Shown: positions 9,391 to 15,227 of the stretch, piece after piece | Layout of the letters: each line of letters begins with the position of its first letter | Numbering within the stretch: position 1 is the first letter of the stretch | NCBI GenBank assembly: GCA_002438905.1 | Contig: DJSA01000134.1 | Span: forward strand, 1-15,504 | Length of the DNA stretch: 15,504 nucleotides | Direction of reading: 5' to 3' | Source: Bacteroidales bacterium UBA6346 | GTDB taxonomy: Bacteria > Bacteroidota > Bacteroidia > Bacteroidales > UBA932 | The notes under the pieces: model-generated | Seen by the model: the letters and a program-made list of their open reading frames with translations, nothing else | Told to the model about the DNA's origin: nothing | The model's database searches: none | Translations under genes and position numbers: made by a program

Positions 9391-9398
9391 CAAATTTA
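9391..9398 (-). promoter_or_regulatory. -7 box of the gdhA promoter
   Basis: On the minus strand the sequence reads TAAATTTG, a full match to TAnnTTTG, 27 bp before the gdhA ATG. A T-rich but imperfect -33 region lies upstream near 9415-9425. It gives a short, T/A-rich leader and supports the start at 9363. Confidence 0.6.
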
Positions 9399-9428
9399 GG
9401 AAAATTCATGGGAGTTTAAGAAAAATAA

Positions 9429-10577
9429 TCAAAGAAAGCCCTCAATTTCAAATATCCTGTGGCGGTGGGGGGGGGTAACTGCTGAAGAATTGAGCATCTT
9501 CCGGTACGCGCTTGCGGATATCCCATAGCGTTTCTTGAAGTCCTTGTGAAAGTTTGAACTGTCGTTGTATCCGACCCTGTCGCTGACTTGTTCAATGCTG
9601 CTGTTCGGATATTCCATGAGAATTCGGACGGCTGCCTCAATCCTCAATCTGTTCCTCCATGTCCTGAAGTCAGTGCCGTGTACATCCTTCATATACCTGC
9701 GCATCAGTCCGACTTCAACTCCTATTTCCTCAAGCACATCTGCATATGAAATGTCTCTTTTCATATATCCTTTTCTGTCTATCCATTTTTCCAACCTGTC
9801 CCGGATTTCATCGATAGTCTTTTCAGGGATACTGTTCAATGGTTTGCGCTCGACTTCTTCCTCAGCTACCTTTGCTTGAGTCTTGAGGGCGTTTGTAAGG
9901 TAGGAATGGTCAGCCGCATAGGCTATCATGTGCGCGGCATAGAGAAAATAGGTACAAAGGTACATCGGGACAAGGATGCAGTATCCCCAACCATTGATGA
10001 AAAGACAAACAAAGCACATGAGCGCGGAGGAAACCCCCACCACGAATATCCGACGTACCCAAACTATCCTCGGTCCATAATCATCGGAGTAATAGTCGCT
10101 TGTGCGTTTGACCGCAAGTTTGTAGCTTTGAGCGAAGATAATGGAATACGCGGTGAGTTGTCCGAGGTAAGCGATGCTAAATGCGATGTATATATATGGG
10201 AAAATGCGCGGAAAGAGTCTGTGCGTTAAATACAATGCAGACACACATAAGGTTATGCACAAAAATTCGCTCAACACGCATTTGAGTGTTACCCTTTCCG
10301 AGTCTATGAAGATCAGTACAATGCAGGCCATCAGCAGGGCTTCGTACGGAGCCGTCGCGAGAATCGCCATCTTATCAAAGGGATAGACCTTTCCGACCAT
10401 GAAGCATGCAAAGTTGAGTATGGCCATCATAAATCCTGCTATAACAAAGACCACACGCGCATTGCGGAATTTTTTCAGTTCAGGCCGTTTAGGTACTTTC
10501 AAAATCGCCACCATCAGTGACAGCGTGGCAACAATTCCGGAAGCAACAAGCATTAAGTATTCGTAGATATCATTCAT
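9429..10577 (-). CDS. Membrane-bound AraC-family transcription regulator (seven-helix N-terminus)
   Basis: 382 residues. The N-terminal half has about seven hydrophobic helices (near 7-27, 42-62, 71-91, 100-118, 126-147, 175-194 and 197-221), so the protein is anchored in the inner membrane and likely senses a membrane or envelope signal. After an acidic linker, residues about 277-362 form a double helix-turn-helix of the AraC type. The second helix-turn-helix has the signature SIEQVSDRVGYNDSSNFHKD (327-346) followed by FKKRYGISASAYRK. The coding strand has a run of nine C near the 3' end (9467-9475), so single-base slippage would change only the last 10 to 18 residues. It is upstream of gdhA on the same strand and gdhA has its own promoter, making gdhA a natural but unproven target. 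Confidence 0.88.
   Translation of the reverse strand: MNDIYEYLMLVASGIVATLSLMVAILKVPKRPELKKFRNARVVFVIAGFMMAILNFACFMVGKVYPFDKMAILATAPYEALLMACIVLIFIDSERVTLKCVLSEFLCITLCVSALYLTHRLFPRIFPYIYIAFSIAYLGQLTAYSIIFAQSYKLAVKRTSDYYSDDYGPRIVWVRRIFVVGVSSALMCFVCLFINGWGYCILVPMYLCTYFLYAAHMIAYAADHSYLTNALKTQAKVAEEEVERKPLNSIPEKTIDEIRDRLEKWIDRKGYMKRDISYADVLEEIGVEVGLMRRYMKDVHGTDFRTWRNRLRIEAAVRILMEYPNSSIEQVSDRVGYNDSSNFHKDFKKRYGISASAYRKMLNSSAVTPPHRHRIFEIEGFL
9467..9475. repeat. G9/C9 homopolymer inside the AraC gene
   Basis: Nine consecutive G on the plus strand, read as C9 in the coding strand within the codons for Thr-Pro-Pro-His (368-371). Such tracts are prone to slipped-strand mutation. C8 would give a tail ending FFDYFS; C10 would give an early stop after PPPPPQDI. 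Confidence 0.9.
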
Positions 10578-10624
10578 AAAGTCCAGTTTAGGCTTATCAG
10601 TTCGCCTTGTATGTTACAACGCAT

Positions 10625-10642
10625 CTTGATGAACACGTCAAG
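10625..10642. promoter_or_regulatory. Dyad upstream of the AraC-type gene
   Basis: CTTGATG (10625-10631) pairs with CGTCAAG (10636-10642) with one T-G pair and an AACA loop. It sits 48 bp before the regulator's start and could be an operator or a leader hairpin. The function is not known. Confidence 0.25.
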
Positions 10643-10700
10643 TTCGATTGGTTTTGCCATCAAAAATGCCTACAAATGTAGGATAAAAATCCGGTATTTC

Positions 10701-10736
10701 ATCAAAAATAGTTGGTTTTTCGTTCAAAATAGTTTG
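10701..10736. repeat. Two AT-rich direct repeats, candidate operator or minus-strand promoter
   Basis: ATCAAAAATAGTTGG (10701-10715) and TTCAAAATAGTTTG (10723-10736) are similar and lie about two helical turns apart. A third partial copy, ATCAAAAATG, is at 10659-10668. On the minus strand the first copy contains TATTTTTG (10703-10710), a possible -7 box for the AraC-type gene with a leader of about 120 nt. Confidence 0.35.
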
Positions 10737-10762
10737 ATTTTGTATCGGCCGGCCTATTTTTG
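10733..10762 (+). promoter_or_regulatory. Strong Bacteroidota-type promoter facing right
   Basis: TTTG (10733-10736), an 18-bp spacer and TATTTTTG (10755-10762) match both promoter boxes near the usual spacing, the best match in the window. No gene of ordinary size follows on this strand: the next gene (10984-11760) is convergent. Confidence 0.5.
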
Positions 10763-10768
10763 CAACAG

Positions 10769-10985
10769 AAAAAAGTTCTAACCGAATATTATATATCTGC
10801 GGCAACGGGATTTGAACACCTTCGCCGTACCGCTTTAAACTGAAAAAATAAAACAGACAGAATGCAGAAATGTCTTTGTCTGATATGAGTCTAACCAAAA
10901 CATTACTACACTTAACCTAAAAAACACGCGTTTTGTATGTTTACAGACAGCGACCCCCTGTGATAGGAAGTCGCTGTCTTAGTTT
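10769..10985 (+). ncRNA. Candidate small RNA in the 406-bp intergenic region
   Basis: Inferred from the strong plus-strand promoter and the lack of a downstream gene. The segment has an internal stem-loop, GCGG/CCGC plus ACGG/CCGT (10799-10802, 10805-10808, 10825-10828, 10830-10833), and ends in a 10-bp hairpin (10945-10979) followed by TAGTTT. A 16-codon frame (MSLSDMSLTKTLLHLT, starting at 10869) is also present and could make this a leader peptide instead. The ends are approximate. The 86-codon minus-strand frame in the same region has no recognisable features and is not called. Confidence 0.25.
10945..10979. terminator. Hairpin with conserved loop, copy A
   Basis: AGACAGCGAC (10945-10954) pairs perfectly with GTCGCTGTCT (10970-10979). 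The loop region CCCCCTGTGATAGGAAG is nearly identical to that of a second hairpin at 14235-14271. It lies 4 bp after the stop of the minus-strand repeat protein. A further small stem with a U-run (AAAAC/GTTTT, near 10922-10935) follows on the minus strand, so it may form part of that gene's terminator. Confidence 0.55.
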
Positions 10986-11760
10986 ATGGATGGTATCTCT
11001 CCCAGAGCTTGTCTGCGCCGCGCCTCACCATGAAGCACTCCGTCTTGTCGTTATAGACGCAGTCATGCCACACGGGCGCCACGACCTCGGTCCCGTCCAT
11101 CATGCACGCGCCCTTGAGATTGCCGCGTCGCACCGGGATGTAGTTCCTGGCAGTGTTGAACGAGAGACTGGTGTAGCGTCTCGACAGCGGAATCATGACC
11201 TTGCCGGTCTCGTAGTCATGCAGTCCGACATATTTCTTGTCGCTGACCTTGTAGCAGCCGTGGGTGGCGGTGCAAGATGTGTATCCCAAGTCAGGAGAAA
11301 TCAGCTCGCGGCCGGTGGAATCGCATACTCCGACGAAATCCTCCTTTTTGACGACGTAGCGGTTTCCTTTCTTTGTTCTGTAGCCGCTCGTGTAGCGCCG
11401 CTCCCATCTTATGACTTCCGTCCCGTCCTTCTTTGCGAGTCCTATATATAAAGTCACATTCTCTCCATCGGCGCTTGTGTAGAACTTCCCGAGACTGAAC
11501 ATCCCGGCGCTTTCCTTGAAAGTGCAGCTCTTGTAGCCACGCGAGCGCGGAATGAGGACGTTCATGTCCTTGTCATAGACCTGCACCGCCCCGTTTTTAA
11601 CATCCTTGTACCATACGAAACCGTCAGGCTCCTCAAATCTGTACGGGTCGCCCTTCTTGTGGTCCTCATAATAGTCCTGCGCCACGGTGTCCGTCACTGA
11701 CAGTCCGAGGCTCAGGATGATGCCGAAAACAAGTTTTCCTGAAAAATGTGAGATCCTCAT
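10984..11760 (-). CDS. Secreted protein with WG-like beta repeats, function unknown
   Basis: 258 residues with a signal peptide (MRISHFSGKLVFGIILSLGL, cleavage near TVAQ-D), so exported to the periplasm or cell surface. The mature part holds about five degenerate repeats of roughly 35 to 45 residues that recall WG/KWG repeats. Each has a hydrophobic strand, a D.(T/D)G(R/T/K)E turn, a V/I-P strand and a closing YTS or YKS: examples are VCDSTGRELISP and LHDYETGKVMIPLSRRYTSL. It is rich in Lys, Tyr and Asp. An upstream in-frame GTG at 11766 is possible, but the ATG at 11760 gives a cleaner signal peptide. Its promoter lies in a 64-bp repeat that also carries the promoter of the RhuM gene. I do not recognise a precise family; WG-repeat proteins have no single known function. 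Confidence 0.65.
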   Translation of the reverse strand: MRISHFSGKLVFGIILSLGLSVTDTVAQDYYEDHKKGDPYRFEEPDGFVWYKDVKNGAVQVYDKDMNVLIPRSRGYKSCTFKESAGMFSLGKFYTSADGENVTLYIGLAKKDGTEVIRWERRYTSGYRTKKGNRYVVKKEDFVGVCDSTGRELISPDLGYTSCTATHGCYKVSDKKYVGLHDYETGKVMIPLSRRYTSLSFNTARNYIPVRRGNLKGACMMDGTEVVAPVWHDCVYNDKTECFMVRRGADKLWERYHP

Positions 11761-11779
11761 AAACACGATATGTTTCTGT

Positions 11780-11843
11780 TCTGATGCAAAGATAATCCAT
11801 TGTCGTGAATTTTCGGCTTATTCATCTGTCATTTCTTCAGCCA
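11780..11843. repeat. 64-bp direct repeat, copy 1
   Basis: Matches 14086-14149 at 61 of 64 positions (differences at repeat positions 26, 33 and 50). It covers the promoter of the secreted repeat protein and, at its right end, the last codons and stop of the acyltransferase gene. Confidence 0.9.
11787..11794 (-). promoter_or_regulatory. -7 box in direct-repeat copy 1
   Basis: Minus strand reads TATCTTTG, matching TAnnTTTG, 26 bp before the ATG of the secreted repeat protein. No TTG-type -33 element is seen at the expected spacing. Confidence 0.5.
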
Positions 11844-12986
11844 ATGGTTCTTCAGCCATTCGCGCACGGATTCGTCATAGGCTTTAAGCAGTCCCCAGGC
11901 GAGGGCGATTGACAGGAAGAACACTCCGGCCGCCACGGCGATATGCTGCCACAGCGGTGCGTCGGCGTGCTCCGCCGCCCAGTTTATCTGCATGTAAATC
12001 AGCGGGAAATGCGTGATGTACAGCGGATAGGAGATTTCGCCCAGCCACTTGCAGACGACCATGCTCTTCGCGTCGGTGGTCTTGGAGCCGGCTCCGGAGA
12101 GTACAATCAGCGGGAACAGCAGGAGAATGCATACAGCCTGATAGAGACCGTCCCAGACGCACTGTCGCCCTCCGATGCAGGGAATGGCGAAAATCGCCGC
12201 GATGGCAAGGGAGCACCACCAGAAGCCTCCCTTGAGATGCAGGGGCGAACCGCTCGGGTTGCTCAGGCTTCTGTGCGCGGGGAGAATCCTTGAAATGAGC
12301 AGGCCGCAGAGGAACGGGTAGAGAAGCCTTGCGAAGCCGATGTAAATCTGCTGCGCGTTGAGGCTCCATCCTCCTATGACATTGTACTGCGGGCCGTTCG
12401 GGAACAGCCCGAAGATGTCCCATCCGAGCGTGAGGTCGAGGGTGAACACGGCGCAGAGGGCACAGAGAACCGCAAGCGCGGTCTTGGGAAGGCGGCGGAA
12501 TATGAGGGCGTAGAGGATGTTGGCGGCATATTCGTAGGTCAGCGACCAATTAGGCCCGTTGAACGAGTTTGTCTCGCCCCAACCACGGATGTCAAGCCCG
12601 GTTCCGCACGGAATCATGAGCAGTCCCATAACAAGGCAGAGCGCGAATTTCCACCCGCTGACTTCCATTGTCCACGGAAAGGCCGTCCCCGCGAAGAAGA
12701 ACAGCGCCGCCCCGATGAGCGTCCCCACTATGACCATGGGATGCAGTCTCGTGAGCCTCCTCTTGAAGAATCCCCGGACCGTCATCCTGTCCCAGCGGTC
12801 GTCGTAGGCATAGCCTATCACGAATCCGCTCAGGACAAAGAAGAAATCCACAGCCAGATAGCCGTGGTTGATGATTTGTGTCGCCGGGCCATGCGAATAT
12901 GTTTCAAAGAGGTGGAACATCACCACCATGAGCGCAGCCACCCCGCGAAGCCCGTCAAGAATCTCATAGCGCGGCTTAGATGCCAT
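11829..12986 (-). CDS. OafA/YrhL-type membrane acyltransferase (acyltransferase 3 family)
   Basis: Multi-pass inner-membrane enzyme of 385 residues that in related proteins moves acetyl or other acyl groups onto O-antigen, exopolysaccharide or other surface sugars. Seen: the opening motif YEILDGLRGVAALMVVMFH (7-25) with the conserved catalytic His; VDFFFVLSGFVIGY; an RRLTRLHP motif; and about ten hydrophobic helices. A longer frame starts at 13007 (MEKGSVY...), but a -7 box at 13016-13023 would place the RNA start almost at that codon. The ATG at 12986, preceded by AAAAAGGCAG, suits the promoter better. Its 3' end (repeated WLK motifs) lies in the 64-bp repeat. It lies 54 bp after the RhuM gene on the same strand. 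The acceptor is unknown. Confidence 0.85.
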   Translation of the reverse strand: MASKPRYEILDGLRGVAALMVVMFHLFETYSHGPATQIINHGYLAVDFFFVLSGFVIGYAYDDRWDRMTVRGFFKRRLTRLHPMVIVGTLIGAALFFFAGTAFPWTMEVSGWKFALCLVMGLLMIPCGTGLDIRGWGETNSFNGPNWSLTYEYAANILYALIFRRLPKTALAVLCALCAVFTLDLTLGWDIFGLFPNGPQYNVIGGWSLNAQQIYIGFARLLYPFLCGLLISRILPAHRSLSNPSGSPLHLKGGFWWCSLAIAAIFAIPCIGGRQCVWDGLYQAVCILLLFPLIVLSGAGSKTTDAKSMVVCKWLGEISYPLYITHFPLIYMQINWAAEHADAPLWQHIAVAAGVFFLSIALAWGLLKAYDESVREWLKNHWLKK

Positions 12987-13015
12987 ATAAACACTGCCTT
13001 TTTCCATAACGGGTG

Positions 13016-13023
13016 CAAATTTA
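13016..13023 (-). promoter_or_regulatory. -7 box of the acyltransferase promoter
   Basis: Minus strand reads TAAATTTG, a full TAnnTTTG match, with GTTT at the -33 position inside the 3' end of the RhuM gene. It lets the acyltransferase be transcribed independently of RhuM and supports the start at 12986. Confidence 0.5.
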
Positions 13024-13040
13024 GTGCATTTTCGCGTATC

Positions 13041-14069
13041 TTAAACTCCCGCATCCAATGCAAGGCTCAATCCATCGCCGTTAAGTTTGTCGAAGTCTGA
13101 ACGGAAAAGACGGTCCTGAATAACTCTGTATTTTTCAAATTCGGTCTCGGCATATTCCTTGGCATATTCGGCCGTAATGTGACCGGCATCTTGCAGAATC
13201 TCCCTGTCAGTTGCATTTAAGAATTTGTCGATGCGTTTTGCCCAGTCTTCCATAGTCATCGGAATGTGTCGTTCCGCCATGTCTTTTGCTATGTCAAGGT
13301 ATGCGTTTACCAATCGTCCGAGCGCCTGTAATTCATTTTCTTTCAGGTAATTCTTTGCCACGCTCACATCAGATTTTATTATTTTCCCGTCCGGTGCCTT
13401 TGCCCAGGTTGTCAATCCCATGTGTTCTTTGCCTGCATCGGCGCGTTCAACAATGAGTTCGGCTGCGGTGTGGCCATGAACGGCATAGTGCATCTTGTTC
13501 TGCACTTTTTTGAAGAACTCCCGTGTTGTCGGAGCATCCGGGTTATAGTCGATAGCTGTTGCATAGATATCCGTCAATTTTTGATAGAAATTCCGCTCTG
13601 ACAGTCGAATCTCGCGTATTTCCTCCAAAAGTTGCTCAAAATAGTCGACTCCTATGAACGTGCCGTTCTCCATGCGCTTCTTGTCCACCACATAGCCGCG
13701 AATGGCATATTGGCGCAAGATGTATGTACACCATTGACGGAACTGGGTTGCACGGCGGGAGTTTACGCGGTAACCAACACTGATAATGGCATCCAAGTTA
13801 TAGAACATCGTGTTATAAACTTTGCCGTCATCGGCAGTATGTGCAAATTTTGCACATACTGAACTCTGTAGTATTTCCCCTGTCTCAAAGATATTCCTAA
13901 GATGTTTGGTTATGACCGTCCTGTCCACCTCAAAAAGCGTTGCCATCGCCTTTTGCGTGCACCAGATGCTCTCGTCTTTATAAACCACTTGGACACCGTC
14001 TTCCTTGCCCTCGGCCATGAAGATGAGAAACTCCGCCGTGCTGTTTCGTATTTCAAGTTTTTGCCCCAT
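13041..14069 (-). CDS. RhuM-family protein
   Basis: 342 residues, the usual length of the 'virulence RhuM' family named after a Salmonella pathogenicity-island gene; the biochemical function is unknown. Family-like stretches: SIWCTQKAMATLFEVDRTVI (34-53), which looks like a DNA-binding helix region; HLRNIFETGEI; YNLDAIISVGYRVNSRRATQ (90-109); and RQYAIRGYVVDKKRM. The C-terminal half has HYAVHGHTAAELI and is rich in charged helices. RhuM genes are often found in variable islands, near restriction-modification or abortive-infection genes. Here the neighbours are an acyltransferase and envelope proteins. Transcription should begin near 14086 from a -7 box in copy 2 of the 64-bp repeat, with a leader of about 17 nt. 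Confidence 0.88.
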   Translation of the reverse strand: MGQKLEIRNSTAEFLIFMAEGKEDGVQVVYKDESIWCTQKAMATLFEVDRTVITKHLRNIFETGEILQSSVCAKFAHTADDGKVYNTMFYNLDAIISVGYRVNSRRATQFRQWCTYILRQYAIRGYVVDKKRMENGTFIGVDYFEQLLEEIREIRLSERNFYQKLTDIYATAIDYNPDAPTTREFFKKVQNKMHYAVHGHTAAELIVERADAGKEHMGLTTWAKAPDGKIIKSDVSVAKNYLKENELQALGRLVNAYLDIAKDMAERHIPMTMEDWAKRIDKFLNATDREILQDAGHITAEYAKEYAETEFEKYRVIQDRLFRSDFDKLNGDGLSLALDAGV

Positions 14070-14085
14070 ACCTCAATCGTTGCAA

Positions 14086-14149
14086 TCTGATGCAAAGATA
14101 ATCCATTGTCGCGAATTGTCGGCTTATTCATCTGGCATTTCTTCAGCCA
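14086..14149. repeat. 64-bp direct repeat, copy 2
   Basis: Matches 11780-11843 at 61 of 64 positions. It carries the RhuM promoter. On the minus strand its outer end still reads as Trp-Leu-Lys-Lys, as at the end of the acyltransferase gene, but the stop codon TGA is TGC here, suggesting a remnant of a similar gene end. Confidence 0.9.
14093..14100 (-). promoter_or_regulatory. -7 box of the RhuM gene
   Basis: Minus strand TATCTTTG, identical to the box in repeat copy 1, 23 bp before the RhuM ATG. Confidence 0.5.
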
Positions 14150-14234
14150 TTTTTTCTAACTTAAAAGAAGGCAAACACTGTAATTATGTTTAGGTAACAT
14201 TATGTCTGTTGAGCATGATTATTGATTTTCAAAC

Positions 14235-14271
14235 GCGGCATCCCCCCCTGTCATAGAAAGGAGGATGCCGC
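14235..14271. terminator. Hairpin with conserved loop, copy B
   Basis: GCGGCATCC (14235-14243) pairs with GGATGCCGC (14263-14271). The inner region CCCCCTGTCATAGAAAG matches copy A at 15 of 17 positions although the stems are unrelated. It lies 26 bp after the stop of the minus-strand barrel protein, so it probably helps terminate that gene. No long T-run follows on either strand. Confidence 0.55.
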
Positions 14272-14297
14272 ATTGTCGTCAGTACCTGTTTTGTTTC

Positions 14298-14945
14298 CTA
14301 AAAATAATAGTGCAAGCCAATCTGCGGTTGTAGTGCGATGTCAAATCCCAGTTCTCCGTTTATGTACTTGTTTTCCTTATCCTCTTTATCAGTAAGCGCT
14401 ATTCGTGTGTAATCCAATGCTATAAGGCTCAAGTCTATGGCAATGTGTCTTAATGGTCTGAATTGAAACATCGCCGGCGAAAACTTCGTGGAGAACCCCG
14501 CTGCTCCAAGGGAATAGTCTGTCGATGAGGATATGTTAATCTTGTCTTTTCCGAAAAGGCCGGAAAAACTCAGCATTGGAGCATAGTGGAACTTATCGGT
14601 AATTTTAATGAAATAGGAGAATCCTGCACCGATTTGGAACAAATGCAGGTTGTTTTTCAGCCATTTGTCTGAATCTTTTGTGAGTGGCGAAGATTCAAGG
14701 CCATAGCCTATTCCGACTGTAAGACGGCAATTATTTGCCACGAAATACGAAAACTCCGGAACAATCTGGAATGATGTTGTTCTCGGAGTTTTTTCAGTTG
14801 TTGATACGGAGCCTGATTTTTCCGTACTTGATGTCAGGGAAGTGTTGACTCCTACGATTCCTCCGATGCTCATTTCTCCTTTTTTCTGCGCAGAGGCGAT
14901 TCCGCAGATTGCGACAAATAGTGTGCAGATGATAATTCTTTTCAT
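14298..14945 (-). CDS. Small outer-membrane beta-barrel protein (porin-like)
   Basis: 215 residues with a clear signal peptide (MKRIIICTLFVAICGIASA, cleaved before QKKGE). The mature part is alternating-strand sequence: GEMSIGGIVGVNTSLTSS at the start, strands such as LTVGIGYGLESSP and LFQIGAGFSYFIKI, and the end LQPQIGLHYYF with a terminal aromatic. This is the pattern of the outer-membrane-protein beta-barrel domain common in Bacteroidota, about eight strands. A structural or porin role in the outer membrane is likely; the ligand is unknown. It is transcribed away from the right-hand genes. A near-consensus -7 box TATCCTTG on the minus strand (14983-14990) is the best promoter candidate. 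A hairpin follows the stop. Confidence 0.8.
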   Translation of the reverse strand: MKRIIICTLFVAICGIASAQKKGEMSIGGIVGVNTSLTSSTEKSGSVSTTEKTPRTTSFQIVPEFSYFVANNCRLTVGIGYGLESSPLTKDSDKWLKNNLHLFQIGAGFSYFIKITDKFHYAPMLSFSGLFGKDKINISSSTDYSLGAAGFSTKFSPAMFQFRPLRHIAIDLSLIALDYTRIALTDKEDKENKYINGELGFDIALQPQIGLHYYF

Positions 14946-15033
14946 GATGTTGTTGTTATGTTCAGTTTGTCACATAGTCTTACAAGGATATGCAAAATCA
15001 GTTGATTTCGAATGATTATTGTCTGACTTTTAA

Positions 15034-15041
15034 TAATTTTG
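15034..15041 (+). promoter_or_regulatory. -7 box before the 37-codon frame
   Basis: TAATTTTG matches TAnnTTTG and lies 20 bp before the ATG at 15062. A -33 TTTG at the usual spacing is not evident. Confidence 0.45.
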
Positions 15042-15061
15042 TGTGCAAATCAGATGTAGTT

Positions 15062-15175
15062 ATGAACAGAAAAGTATATTTTGCGGGGTCGATTCGCGGA
15101 GGACGCGAGGATGCGGAACTTTATCGCCGGATTATCGGATATCCCTTGATTGACAGGATCTTATCGGATGCGTAG
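15062..15175 (+). pseudogene. Remnant of a nucleoside 2-deoxyribosyltransferase gene
   Basis: A 37-codon frame whose first 25 residues, including VYFAGSIRGGREDAELYRRI, strongly resemble the N-terminus of nucleoside 2-deoxyribosyltransferases, enzymes of about 140 to 150 residues that swap the base on deoxynucleosides in salvage. The similarity stops after RRIIGY, and YPLIDRILSDA then leads to TAG. The expected next segment (a TEH-like motif) is in no frame nearby, so most of the gene is missing. A 9-bp direct repeat TTATCGGAT (15132-15140 and 15161-15169) sits at the break. The ATG and promoter look intact. A genuine short peptide is the alternative. An in-frame upstream ATG at 14990 lies before the promoter and is rejected. 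Confidence 0.6.
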
Positions 15176-15227
15176 TTCGCAAAAGAGTTATGATATAAAG
15201 TTAACAGTATTGTTTGATGATAAGGAT

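Noticed and set aside
9364..9393. N-terminal extension of glutamate dehydrogenase
   Set aside because: The extra codons overlap the -7 box, so the RNA would start inside them; the MEKFAKN start fits the family.
10797..10835. tRNA-like T-arm (GTTCAAATCCC on the minus strand)
   Set aside because: The T-stem does not pair properly and no acceptor, D or anticodon arms can be built around it; the segment fits a simple stem-loop better.
10638..10898. 86-codon minus-strand frame in the intergenic region
   Set aside because: No recognisable domain, AT-rich composition unlike neighbouring genes, and it overlaps the repeats and both promoter candidates.
11884..12549. 221-codon frame within the acyltransferase gene
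   Set aside because: Same strand but other frame, Arg/His/Pro-rich as expected from a shifted GC-rich gene; no domain.
11829..14069. A defence system made of RhuM plus acyltransferase
   Set aside because: RhuM often lies in variable islands, but no nuclease, methylase, toxin or known defence partner is present, so a defence role is not supported here.
13910..14131. 73-codon frame starting MNKPTIRDNG in the 64-bp repeat
   Set aside because: Two of the three differences between repeat copies would change amino acids and the frame in copy 1 is short, so the repeat looks regulatory, not coding.
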